Source: CAYGLV01 sp964351025 (lineage in GTDB: Bacteria > Actinomycetota > Thermoleophilia > Gaiellales > Gaiellaceae). Taken from it: DNA of 64,000 nucleotides. Of the stretch, positions 43,116-50,991 are shown in pieces. Each line of letters begins with the position of its first letter. Position 1 is the first letter of the stretch. The notes under the pieces were generated by a model that saw nothing but the letters and a program-made list of their open reading frames with translations, ran no database searches and was not told where the DNA came from. The DNA lies in assembly GCA_964351025.1 (NCBI GenBank), contig CAYGLV010000002.1, forward strand, positions 1 to 64,000, given 5' to 3'. Both the position numbers and the translations under genes were made by a program.

Positions 43116-44639
43116 CTACGCGCTGAGGAACTCGTTGACGCGCTTGACCTGGTGCACGTTCTCGGTGAAGAACGAGTTCCAGGACGCGATCTTCGTGGAG
43201 CGCTTCACGAACGATCCTCCGTCGCGAATGCTCCCCTTCTTGACGTCGCCGACCTGGCCGGTGATGCCGGGCAGGTCGCTCGCCGCGGGCTTGCCGCTGT
43301 ACCAGAAGTCGTGCTCGGCCTGCGTGAACGCGGGCTTTCCGGTCGACTTGGCCCGCGACGACTTGAGCCACGCCGGCAGCTGGTTGCCGTTCGAGATGTA
43401 GTAGCCCTGGCGCATGATCGCCGCGCCGAGGTACCCCTCGTTCATCCAGTTCAGGTAGTCGTAGACCGCCTGCAGCTTCGCCGGGTCCTTCGCGACATGG
43501 GCAGGGATGCCCTGCGTGCCGCACCAGCCGCGCATGCCCTCCTTCGGGAAGGCGTAGCGGCAGTTGACGCCCTGCGCCACGAGCAGCGCGACGGCCGGCG
43601 ACCACATCGACTCGATCACGACCTCCTTCGAGGCCATCAGGTTCACGGACTCGTTGAACGTGCCCCAGAACGCCCGGAACTGACCCTTCTTCTTAAAGCC
43701 GATCATGATCTTGATGAAGCGGTCGATCTCGCCCTTCGTCATGTTCCCGACGTTCTTGAACTTCATCAACCCGAGTGCCTGCACGGCGTTGCCGCCGTCC
43801 TGGGAGATGATCCCCGGGTCGTTCAGGAGCGCGACGCGTCCTTTCCATTTGGCGTTCAGGAGCTCGGCCCACGACACCTGCCCCGGCGCCTTCTTGATGA
43901 CGTCTCCGTCGTAGCCCATCGAGTCGAAGTTGAAGTGCGCCGGCGCGCCCGTGATGTAGCGAGGCATCGGCTTCCCGCCGATCGGCTTGCCGGTGCGCTC
44001 GTCGATCCACTCGACGATGGCCTTGTTGCTCTTCGGGCCCGACTTGGCAGGCGGCAGGCCCAGCGTGCCGTTCGGGTCGAGGAAGAGCGAGCGGAACGGG
44101 GCGTTCCCCTGGCCATAGGTGGCCGCCGGGTTGTTCGGGTTGACCTTCCCGCGCGTGAAGAGCGGGTACATCGCGTTCCACGCCTTCAGCTTGCGGGTGT
44201 CGACCGGCGTGAAGTTCCCGGTCGGCCAGATCTGGAAGAACTGGTAGTTGTAGAGGCCGCCGACGTCGAAGCTCTCCGGGTCGGTGATTGACTTCTGCAC
44301 CTGCTGGTTGGTGCCCATCGCCTGGATGTTGAACTTGAAGCCGAGGTCCTTCTCGGCCTGCTCCTTCGCCCCGGGAGGCCACTCGACGCCGAGCGTGATC
44401 ACGCGCATGGTGCCCGTGAACTTCTCGGTGCTCGCCGGTGCAGCCGCCGCCCTGCCTGCCAACGCGCCGAGGCCGCCGAGCGCCGCAGCGCCGACGCCGC
44501 CCTTGACGAGGAGGTTGCGGCGAGTGAGCCCGCTCTGCTGCTTCGGCTCGGAGAAATCGCCTCGCGTGAGCTCCTGAGTCTCCTTCAGGTGCCCGGCGTA
44601 TTCGTAGGGATCGTACTTGACATCTTCGATGTTGCCCAT
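43116..44639 (-). CDS. Polyamine-type ABC transporter substrate-binding protein (Tat-exported, extended)
   Basis: 507-residue extracytoplasmic binding protein. Tat motif LTRRNLLVKGGVGAAALGGL near residue 40, so it is exported folded. The PotD-like fold has FKFNIQAMGTNQQVQKSI, PVALLNDPGI-like VALLNDPGI, and a pair of W-rich regions. At 507 residues it is far longer than typical PotD (about 350). The ATG was taken at 44639 since AGGAGA precedes it. Leads the Pot-type operon. The promoter region contains TGTATACA. Confidence 0.87.
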   Translation of the reverse strand: MGNIEDVKYDPYEYAGHLKETQELTRGDFSEPKQQSGLTRRNLLVKGGVGAAALGGLGALAGRAAAAPASTEKFTGTMRVITLGVEWPPGAKEQAEKDLGFKFNIQAMGTNQQVQKSITDPESFDVGGLYNYQFFQIWPTGNFTPVDTRKLKAWNAMYPLFTRGKVNPNNPAATYGQGNAPFRSLFLDPNGTLGLPPAKSGPKSNKAIVEWIDERTGKPIGGKPMPRYITGAPAHFNFDSMGYDGDVIKKAPGQVSWAELLNAKWKGRVALLNDPGIISQDGGNAVQALGLMKFKNVGNMTKGEIDRFIKIMIGFKKKGQFRAFWGTFNESVNLMASKEVVIESMWSPAVALLVAQGVNCRYAFPKEGMRGWCGTQGIPAHVAKDPAKLQAVYDYLNWMNEGYLGAAIMRQGYYISNGNQLPAWLKSSRAKSTGKPAFTQAEHDFWYSGKPAASDLPGITGQVGDVKKGSIRDGGSFVKRSTKIASWNSFFTENVHQVKRVNEFLSA

Positions 44640-44754
44640 CCGATCTCCTTTCGCAACGCCTTCGGCCAATAGAGGAGCCTACGGACGGGTTACCGACACC
44701 GGGGCAGGGAGCCCCGGGGTTGGGCCGAACGCCAGGCGTCCACGGACGATGCTC

Positions 44755-44762
44755 TGTATACA
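44755..44762. promoter_or_regulatory. Palindrome TGTATACA upstream of the Pot-type operon
   Basis: An 8-bp palindrome, CTGTATACAA in context, about 115 bp upstream of the binding-protein start. It is AT-rich and similar in type to operators of FCD-GntR regulators. A GntR gene lies at 50278, but no direct link is shown. A CCGGGGC/GCCCCGG hairpin lies at 44699-44717 in the leader. No gene was seen in 44640-44809. Confidence 0.4.
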
Positions 44763-44809
44763 AGAAAGCCGCATCCCGGTCAACCAGCGCCGTGACACCC
44801 GTGTGACGG

Positions 44810-46171
44810 TCACCGGTCGGCGGCCTGCTCAGGGGCGAGCCGCCCTGAAGCGCGCTCGAGCAGCACGCTCTGGACGGCACTCAGCGCGAGGTAGCTGAGG
44901 CCGGCTGCCGCGATGCCCCACACGACCTTGACGACCTCGTGCGGCACTGCGTAGAAGACTGCGGCGCCGATAGCGGTCGCCGCCAGTGCGGCGAGGTTCA
45001 CGCCCCACGCGTAGCGGTAGCGGCCGCGCGGGTCGAAGAGTGCCGGCACATCGATGTGCATCCGCTGCACGAGGACGTAGTCCGCGAAGATGACGCCGGT
45101 CAGCGGCGCGGCGATGTTTCCGAGGTGGGTGATCCACGACTGCGCCTCCTCGATGAAGCCGGGGAATGCGGACAGGAGGACGGCCGCGGCGCCGACCGCG
45201 ATCGTCGCGTGCAGCCGCCCGAGTCGTGGAACCGCGTTCACGAGCGACATTCCGGCGGTATAGACGTTCGTCAGGTTCGCGATGAACGTCTGCACGACGA
45301 TCGCGAGCAGCAGCAGGCCGAGCAGCACCTTGCTCGTCGTGAGGGCGGCGGCGGCCACGAACGGGTTCGTCTCCCCCGTCGCAGCCGCGGCGTAGCCGCC
45401 GATGAACGTCGTCGCGGCCGCTGCGGTGAGCGACGAGGCGACGAGGCCGACGCGCATGTCGCGTCGCGTCGGCGTGTAGCGGCAGAAGTCGGCCACATTC
45501 GTCACGAACGTCAGCGACGCGCCGCACATCACCGTGACGAACGTCGCGAAGCCGACCCACGTGAACCGCTGATCGGGCGAGTCGAAGACGCGGCCGACCG
45601 CGTAGGCAGGGTCGTCGCTCGCGATGTAGAGCGCGACGAGCACCGCGCCGGACGCGAGGCTGAGCGGCAGGACACCCCGCAGCAGCCAGCGCATGACGTC
45701 GAACCCGAGCGCCGCCACCGCGGCGTGGAAGACGGCGAGCGCGAGCGCCACGGGGACGAGCGGCAGTCGCTCGCCGGTGATCACCTGCACGATCGCCTGG
45801 AACCCGAACGCCCCGGTCAGGGCCTGGGCCGCGAACCAGTACGTCGCGGCGACCATCCGGTACGGGGAGGTGAGGCCGCGCGCCCCCCAGAAGCCGAACG
45901 TCGCGCGCATCGCGACCTGGCCGGACAGCCCTTCGTCGACCCCCGGCTGGGCGGCTGCGACGAGGAACGCGAACGCGAGCGCCTGCCCGGCGACCATCGC
46001 AGCGACCGCCCACGGAAGCGGGAGGCCGCCTGCGACGACGGCGAGCGCGCCCAGCACGTACATGACCGGGTTGAGGAAGAACGTGAAGTTGATCGCGAAC
46101 AGCGTCCGCCAGCCCGCGGTGCGGAGCTCCGCCGGAATCGGCTCGACGCCGAACTCCTCGATCGAGGGCAT
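44810..46171 (-). CDS. NCS1-family permease (purine/cytosine/hydantoin-type)
   Basis: 453-residue membrane transporter with about twelve helices. N-terminal FAINFTFFLNPVMYVLGALA, GARGLTSPYRMVAATYWFAA, VTNVADFCRYTPTRRD, and TGVIFADYVLVQRMHID with the NCS1 helical signature. The family imports nucleobases, hydantoins or allantoin by H+ or Na+ symport. It follows the alpha/beta hydrolase by 9 bp in one operon. Hydantoinase-type genes (53156-57165) lie nearby, making a hydantoin-like solute attractive (inference). Confidence 0.88.
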   Translation of the reverse strand: MPSIEEFGVEPIPAELRTAGWRTLFAINFTFFLNPVMYVLGALAVVAGGLPLPWAVAAMVAGQALAFAFLVAAAQPGVDEGLSGQVAMRATFGFWGARGLTSPYRMVAATYWFAAQALTGAFGFQAIVQVITGERLPLVPVALALAVFHAAVAALGFDVMRWLLRGVLPLSLASGAVLVALYIASDDPAYAVGRVFDSPDQRFTWVGFATFVTVMCGASLTFVTNVADFCRYTPTRRDMRVGLVASSLTAAAATTFIGGYAAAATGETNPFVAAAALTTSKVLLGLLLLAIVVQTFIANLTNVYTAGMSLVNAVPRLGRLHATIAVGAAAVLLSAFPGFIEEAQSWITHLGNIAAPLTGVIFADYVLVQRMHIDVPALFDPRGRYRYAWGVNLAALAATAIGAAVFYAVPHEVVKVVWGIAAAGLSYLALSAVQSVLLERASGRLAPEQAADR

Positions 46172-46180
46172 TCGCTCCCC

Positions 46181-47041
46181 CTACGCCGGCGTGGCCGTCG
46201 CCGCGTGAACGCCGCTCGCGCGGCGGAAGAAGTCGATCACAACGCGGTTGTGCTCCTCCGTGTTGTCGAAGACGGTCGAATGGCCCGAGCCCCGCACGAC
46301 GTGCTTCTCGGCGCCGGCGATCCCCCGGAAGATGCCCTCCTGGCCGACGCCGCCCGGGCCCTGGTCCCACGGCGTCATCAGGTCCTCGTCGCCGCCGAGC
46401 ACGAGCGCCGGCGACGTGATGCGCGGCAGCCAGCCGGTCAGGTCCATGTCGCACATCGCCTGGCAGGCGGCCGTGAAGACCTCGAGCCGGTTGGAGTCGC
46501 GCAGGATCTGCTGGATCCCGTCGATCGCGGCGACGCCGTCCGGCGTCTCGAGGAACGTCTTCGAGAGCGCCTGCCACGCGATCAGCTCGGCGAGGATGCG
46601 GCTGCCGGGCCCGTCCGGGTCGAGCCGCGCGATGTCGATCCAGTTCTTGAAGATCAGCCGCCCGGTCGTGCCGAGCTTGGCGGCGGCGCAGTTGATCACG
46701 ACGGACGTCGTGCGTTGCGGGTACTTGCCCGCGAACACGATCGAGATCATCCCGCCCATCGAGGTGCCGTGAATGTGCGCACGTTCGATCCCGAGGACGT
46801 CCAGCAGACCGGCGACATCGTCGGCCCAGACTTCCATGTCGTAGTGCTGCAGCGGCTTGTCCGACTGCCCGTAGCCGCGCATGTCGAAGTCGATCACCCT
46901 GAACACCTTCGAGAGCTCCGGTGTCGCGGGGTCGAAGTTGAAGTGCCCGAATCCCGCTCCGTGGATCTGCACGACCGGCTCTCCGTCACCGGAGATCCGG
47001 TGCCAGAGGCTGACCCCGTTGACGTCGAGCATGCCCTCCAT
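46181..47041 (-). CDS. Alpha/beta hydrolase
   Basis: 286-residue alpha/beta hydrolase. Oxyanion region VVQIHGAGFGHFNF, nucleophile Ser in HGTSMGGMIS, acid Asp in GGDEDLMTPWD, His in RGSGHSTVF. GGGAGG lies four bases before the ATG (47041); a GTG immediately upstream is too close. A palindrome GATGTCTGACATC at 47082-47094 sits at its promoter, just upstream of a GATAGT -10-like box. Co-transcribed with the NCS1 permease. Substrate ester or lactone unknown. Confidence 0.9.
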   Translation of the reverse strand: MEGMLDVNGVSLWHRISGDGEPVVQIHGAGFGHFNFDPATPELSKVFRVIDFDMRGYGQSDKPLQHYDMEVWADDVAGLLDVLGIERAHIHGTSMGGMISIVFAGKYPQRTTSVVINCAAAKLGTTGRLIFKNWIDIARLDPDGPGSRILAELIAWQALSKTFLETPDGVAAIDGIQQILRDSNRLEVFTAACQAMCDMDLTGWLPRITSPALVLGGDEDLMTPWDQGPGGVGQEGIFRGIAGAEKHVVRGSGHSTVFDNTEEHNRVVIDFFRRASGVHAATATPA

Positions 47042-47081
47042 CACGCCTCCCAGTCGGTGTCGTGGTGGGCGGACTATCTCA

Positions 47082-47094
47082 GATGTCTGACATC
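47082..47094. promoter_or_regulatory. Palindrome GATGTCTGACATC at the hydrolase/permease promoter
   Basis: 6+6 bp inverted repeat (GATGTC, T, GACATC) at the -35 position of the minus-strand promoter, in the 57-bp interval. The TGTCTGACA core fits the general FCD-GntR operator shape (GTNNNAC). The regulator is unknown. Confidence 0.45.
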
Positions 47095-47098
47095 CGGG

Positions 47099-47842
47099 CT
47101 ACGCGCGTTCGAGCGTGAGCTCGACTCGCTCGAGCGGAAGCCCGGGGAAGGCGTCGCCGAAGTCCCGCTGCGTCCACTGCCGCTTCGGCACGAGCCGCCG
47201 GAGCAGCGAGAAGCGTGCCGGGCTCTCGACGAAGGGGTACGGGTCGAGCGCGACCCGCCACCCCTCGAGCGGTGTGAATCGGAACCCGGCCACCTCGCCG
47301 GCCTCGCCGCCTGCAACGTCGCTCAGGCAGAAGTACAGGGAGAAGCGGTCGTAGAGCTGAAGCCGGTGGTAGTCGGCCCAGCGGAGCTCGTCCTCGACCC
47401 CGAGCTGCGCCGCCCGGCCCGCGAAGGCGCCCTCCTGCTCTGCGACGAACGCGTCCACGAGCGCCCTCGCCTCGTCCGCGTGGCTCAGCTGGAGCTCCGG
47501 GTGCGTGCCGTAGCGCTGGCGGTAGATGCCGGCCCCGTGCATCGAGACGAGCAGCCCCGCATACGCGTCCGCGTCGGAGACAGCCGCGATCCCGGCGCGG
47601 TAGAAGGCGAGGTGGGCGGGAACCTGGACATCGAGGAAGTTGAGCGGCTTGCCGGTCTCGGGCTCGATCAGCGGCGCCTGCTCCCAGACCGCCCACCCGT
47701 CGTCGTGGCGCTCCGCCGCCACGAGCAGCGACTCATGACGTGGGCCTGTGTCGGCCCACTGCCGCGCGAACGCCGCGGACAGGTCGGCGTGGTCGGTCTG
47801 AAGGACGACCTGCCAGCTTGCGCCGGCCTCGCGGACGATCAC
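47099..47842 (-). CDS. DUF3891-family protein
   Basis: 247-residue cytosolic protein with the family pattern: MIVREAGASWQVVLQTDHAD, SLLVAAERHDDGWAVWEQAP, LNFLDVQVPAHLAFYRAGI, LLVSMHGAGIY and a C-terminal PYPF. The histidines (HD, HDDGW, MHGAG) suggest a metal site or HD-domain-like fold. No biochemical function is established for the family. Divergent from the DehI-like gene at 47921; both may be controlled by the palindrome at 47913-47923. Confidence 0.8.
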   Translation of the reverse strand: MIVREAGASWQVVLQTDHADLSAAFARQWADTGPRHESLLVAAERHDDGWAVWEQAPLIEPETGKPLNFLDVQVPAHLAFYRAGIAAVSDADAYAGLLVSMHGAGIYRQRYGTHPELQLSHADEARALVDAFVAEQEGAFAGRAAQLGVEDELRWADYHRLQLYDRFSLYFCLSDVAGGEAGEVAGFRFTPLEGWRVALDPYPFVESPARFSLLRRLVPKRQWTQRDFGDAFPGLPLERVELTLERA

Positions 47843-47912
47843 GGCATCCCCTGGAGGCAGGCCTTGCGCATGCGACCGCCAGCTCGTTCCGGGAGCCTGC
47901 CCACGGCCCGAA

Positions 47913-47923
47913 CATACAGTATG
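47913..47923. promoter_or_regulatory. Palindrome CATACAGTATG ending in the DehI-like start codon
   Basis: An 11-bp palindrome whose final three bases are the ATG of the gene at 47921. The same palindrome (reverse complement CATACTGTATG) ends in the start codon of the GntR gene at 50278. It carries TACAGT/TACTGT (-10-like) in both directions. Confidence 0.5.
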
Positions 47924-48652
47924 GCCCTCGTGTCACCAACGTCTCGATTCACGCTCCGCTACGAGGAGGAGGCGGAGGGCGTCGTCGCCTCGGTCTTCCG
48001 TGATGTCAGGCTGCGGATGGAGTTCGTGCCGGCGATCTTCAAAGCGCTCGCAGCAGACCCCGAGGCGCTCGTCCAGGCGTGGTTGCAGGCACGCTCGATC
48101 TACGACGATCCGCGCACGGGAGCGGCACTCGCGCGACTGCTCGAGCGTGCCGAGCCGGGCCTCGCCTACCGGCCGAGCGACGCTGTCCGGGACGCGGTCG
48201 CCCCCTTTGCGCAGGAGCTGCCCGCGCTGCTTTTGATCGTGACGTCGCTCGGGCTCGCGCTCGACGGTGCGGTACCCCTTCAGCCGCTGCCGCCGCTCGA
48301 CCTGCCCCCGGCGGGGCCGGTTCCCGAAAGCTCTGTTCCGGAGGAGCGCGGCGAGCATCCTCTCTTCGACGAGATCCGTGCCGTCTACCTCACCCAGCAC
48401 GTGCCGAGCATGTACCGGGCGCTCGCGGCCGGAGCATTGCTGGACGAGCCGTGGTCCGCGATCGTCCCGTTCCTGGCGGGCGAGGCGGGCAGTGAGCTCG
48501 TCGCCGCCGTCGGCGCGGAGGCCGAGGCGCAGGCGCTCCGCTTCCCGGAGTTCGCCTTCTTCGGGGCGGAGGGCGCGCGGCCCGTTCTCGACCAGTTCCG
48601 GCGCGCGCTGCCCCGGAACCTCGTCTTCGCCCTCGGGGCGTCGGCGCTCTAG
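47921..48652 (+). CDS. DehI-like / halocarboxylic-acid dehydrogenase-like protein with internal repeat
   Basis: 243-residue protein built from two similar halves: RLRMEFVPAIFKALAADPEAL (residues about 28-48) and RAVYLTQHVPSMYRALAAGA (near residue 155). This internal repeat is the hallmark of DehI-type (group I) haloacid dehalogenase-like proteins. The catalytic Asp assignment was not possible. It could process a halogenated or hydroxy acid, or be a non-catalytic relative. The start ATG lies at the end of a palindrome shared with the GntR gene, suggesting GntR control. Convergent with the MFS gene by 4 bp. Confidence 0.6.
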   Translation: MALVSPTSRFTLRYEEEAEGVVASVFRDVRLRMEFVPAIFKALAADPEALVQAWLQARSIYDDPRTGAALARLLERAEPGLAYRPSDAVRDAVAPFAQELPALLLIVTSLGLALDGAVPLQPLPPLDLPPAGPVPESSVPEERGEHPLFDEIRAVYLTQHVPSMYRALAAGALLDEPWSAIVPFLAGEAGSELVAAVGAEAEAQALRFPEFAFFGAEGARPVLDQFRRALPRNLVFALGASAL

Positions 48653-49830
48653 CGGACGGCGGCCGCCGGCAGGCTCGCGGCGACGAGGGCGCCGGCCGCC
48701 GCGAGCGCGGCCGTCACGATCCAGAAGACGTTCCAGCCCGCATGGGAGGCAAGCGCGCCGAGGAGCGGCGTGGAGATGGCGGAGAGCAGGAAGACGACGG
48801 TTGCCGCCACGGCGACGGACCGCGCGGCCAGCTCGGGGGCCGCGCGCTCGCCTGCGTTGACGTAGACGAGCGCGTTCCAGCCGAGCGCGCCGAAGCCAAA
48901 GAGCACGGCGGCGGGGATGACGACGGCCGCGCCCGCATGCAGGGCGACAGTGAACAGGAGAGCGCCGATCGCGGCAACAGCCCCGGCCTCCGCCAGCGTG
49001 CGCGTGCGCCGCATGCCTCCGCCCCGGTCGGCGACCCGCCCCCAGACGACCCTTGAGACCATGGCGGTCACGTTGATCGCAAAGAACGTGAAGCCGGCGG
49101 CGAAGGCGGTCAGCCCGGCCGCCCGGGCGGCAGGAACGGTGAAGGTGAGCACGGCCTGGAGGACGACGATGTAGAACGAGGCGACGACGAACAGCCGCTG
49201 CATGCCGGGGGCGCGCCAGATGCTCCGGAACGGCCGGGGCGCGCGTAGCGACCGCGGCGCGGGAGTCTCATGGGCGGCGAACGCGAACAGCGTGCCGGTC
49301 ACCGCGACCGCGACCGCGGCGGCCGTGAGCGGCAGCGCCACGCCCCCGGCGGCGTCGAGCGCGGGCATCGCGAGCGCCGCGATCGTGCCGCCGAGTGGCA
49401 CCGACATCTGGCGAACGCCGAGCGCCCACGCACGCCGGCCGGGCTCGTAGACGCGGAAGAGAGCGCCCGCCCCCGCGACGGGGACGACCGCCGAGCCGAC
49501 TCCCGAGACCACGAGCGCGACGAAGAGCACGGGTGCCGTGCCCGCCGTAGCCGCGACGGCGAGGCCGGTCGCAGCGAGCGCCGTGCCGACGAGCGTCGGT
49601 ATCCGCGCCCCGAAGCGATCGACGGCGATGCCGGCCGCGATGAGCGCGAGACCCGAGCCGAACAGGTTGGCCGTGAGCACCGCGCCGAGCGCTGCCAGAC
49701 TGAGGCTGAACTCGTGGCTGAGCTCGGGGCCGATCGCGGGCAACCCGATGCTGACGAAGGCGACCGCGGCCTGCGCCGCTGATGCGGCGGCGAGCACGGT
49801 CCTTGGCGCACGAGCTCCGACCCTCTCCAC
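48649..49830 (-). CDS. Major facilitator superfamily (MFS) transporter
   Basis: 393-residue membrane protein with about twelve helices in two sets of six. Motif-A-like GIAVDRFGARIPTLVG between helices 2 and 3, and VWGRVADRGGG in the second half. NNP/drug-efflux-like families fit. The GTG start (49830) is exactly six bases after a GATAAT -10 box, so it is probably leaderless and shares a bidirectional promoter with the coiled-coil gene. Substrate unknown. Confidence 0.87.
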   Translation of the reverse strand: MERVGARAPRTVLAAASAAQAAVAFVSIGLPAIGPELSHEFSLSLAALGAVLTANLFGSGLALIAAGIAVDRFGARIPTLVGTALAATGLAVAATAGTAPVLFVALVVSGVGSAVVPVAGAGALFRVYEPGRRAWALGVRQMSVPLGGTIAALAMPALDAAGGVALPLTAAAVAVAVTGTLFAFAAHETPAPRSLRAPRPFRSIWRAPGMQRLFVVASFYIVVLQAVLTFTVPAARAAGLTAFAAGFTFFAINVTAMVSRVVWGRVADRGGGMRRTRTLAEAGAVAAIGALLFTVALHAGAAVVIPAAVLFGFGALGWNALVYVNAGERAAPELAARSVAVAATVVFLLSAISTPLLGALASHAGWNVFWIVTAALAAAGALVAASLPAAAVR

Positions 49831-49836
49831 CGCTGC

Positions 49837-49844
49837 ATTATCTT
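49837..49844. promoter_or_regulatory. Bidirectional -10 element for two divergent leaderless genes
   Basis: ATTATCTT contains GATAAT on the minus strand (-12 to -7 relative to GTG at 49830) and TATCTT on the plus strand (-12 to -7 relative to GTG at 49851). The two -10 boxes overlap by four bases. Confidence 0.5.
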
Positions 49845-49850
49845 GTGGCG

Positions 49851-50228
49851 GTGGACACCGACGGGATCGTGCGCGCACGACGGCGCGAGCAGGCGCTCGA
49901 AGCGCTGGAGTTCGAGCGCGCTCGCGAGGTCGCGCTGCTGGCCCAGATCGAGGAGGTGCTCACCGAGCTCGAGGGGCCCCGCATCGACGCCGCCGCATTC
50001 GAGAAGATGGAGGCCGCGGAGGCCGAGCTCGTACGTGAGACTCTCGATCCAAGTCACGTTCGATCCGAGGACGAGTCGCTCGAGCTCGAAGGCGAAGATG
50101 CGGCCGACTCGGCCCGACTGATGCGCGAGGAGCTGGAAGCCGAGCGTAGCCGGCTGCGGGAGCTTGCAGCCGAGAGCCGCCGCTGCCAGAAGGCTCTAGA
50201 GAGCTACATCCAGGCGCTCGACGGGTAG
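49851..50228 (+). CDS. Small coiled-coil protein of unknown function
   Basis: 125-residue, Glu/Arg/Ala-rich protein. Two helices with heptad-like patterning (REQALEALEFERAREVALLA and REELEAERSRLRELAAESRR) indicate a coiled-coil. The GTG at 49851 has a TATCTT -10 box exactly six bases before it and no Shine-Dalgarno, so leaderless translation is inferred. Upstream GTG (49845) is an alternative. It precedes the GntR gene by 49 bp. No homology-based function recognised. Confidence 0.65.
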   Translation: MDTDGIVRARRREQALEALEFERAREVALLAQIEEVLTELEGPRIDAAAFEKMEAAEAELVRETLDPSHVRSEDESLELEGEDAADSARLMREELEAERSRLRELAAESRRCQKALESYIQALDG

Positions 50229-50269
50229 GTCCACCGGCGCGGCGCTGCACCCTACCAAGTTGCTCTTTG

Positions 50270-50280
50270 CATACTGTATG
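50270..50280. promoter_or_regulatory. Palindrome CATACTGTATG ending in the GntR start codon
   Basis: An 11-bp palindrome whose last three bases are the ATG at 50278. The identical palindrome lies at 47913-47923. Probable autoregulatory operator of the GntR regulator. Confidence 0.5.
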
Positions 50281-50991
50281 GTCACCCGCGTGGGCATTTT
50301 CGGAGCGCATCCGCCGCTCTCGCGCACGGCGAGCGCCGCTGCCGCGGATCTCATCCGGCAGGCGATCGGCGACGGCCGGCTGGAGCCGGGCCACCACCTG
50401 AAGGAAGAACAGCTCGCGCAGGAGCTCGGCGTCAGCCGCACCCCCGTTCGGGAGGCACTCCACGTCTTGCAGGCGGAGGGGCTGATCGAGGCCTTCCCGA
50501 ACCGCGGTGCGACCGTTCGCGCCTACGACCTCGCCGATCTCGAGGACCTGTACGAGCTCCGCGCGCTGCTCGAGGGGCGCGCCGCTCGGCGAGCAGCCAC
50601 CCGCGCGACGCCGGCGCAGCTACAGGAGCTGCGTGCGAGCTGCGAACGGTTCGAGCGGCTCGTCGGCACATCGAATCTGCAGGCCGTCGTCGCCGAGAAC
50701 GGACTGTTTCACGAGGTGATTTTGAAAGCGGCAGCGAGCGAGCGGCTCACCGGCATGGTGCACCAGGTCGTCGTGCTGCCCCTCGTCTACAAGTCGTACA
50801 TCTGGTACTCGCCCGAGCAGACCGCTGCCTCCTACGGCTACCACTGCGAGCTCCTCGACGCGATCGAGCAGCGAGACGCGCAGCGCGCAGACCTCGTCAT
50901 GCGGGAGCACATCGTCGCCGCGCAGAGAGTCCTCGCGCACCACATGGGTGGCCTGGCCGAGCCTGGCGACCTGGACGGTGCCGCCGCATGA
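50278..50991 (+). CDS. GntR-family transcriptional regulator (FCD/FadR subfamily)
   Basis: 237-residue repressor. N-terminal winged helix: HLKEEQLAQELGVSRTPVRE, ALHVLQAEGLIEAFPNRG. The FCD effector domain has NGLFHEVILKAAASERLTGM and HCELLDAIEQRDAQRADLVM, with the expected His/Asp metal-binding pattern. The ATG at 50278 ends a palindromic operator. GTG at 50290 is an alternative start. Its stop overlaps the CoA-transferase start (ATGA), so it controls the operon it heads, in response to a carboxylate-type metabolite typical of this subfamily. Confidence 0.9.
   Translation: MVTRVGIFGAHPPLSRTASAAAADLIRQAIGDGRLEPGHHLKEEQLAQELGVSRTPVREALHVLQAEGLIEAFPNRGATVRAYDLADLEDLYELRALLEGRAARRAATRATPAQLQELRASCERFERLVGTSNLQAVVAENGLFHEVILKAAASERLTGMVHQVVVLPLVYKSYIWYSPEQTAASYGYHCELLDAIEQRDAQRADLVMREHIVAAQRVLAHHMGGLAEPGDLDGAAA

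Noticed and set aside
44939..48652. An uninterrupted plus-strand frame of over 1200 codons
   Set aside because: It runs antisense to the NCS1 permease, hydrolase and DUF3891 genes and merges only at its end with the real DehI-like gene. High GC content keeps antisense frames open; the composition is Arg/Glu/Ala-rich and motif-free.
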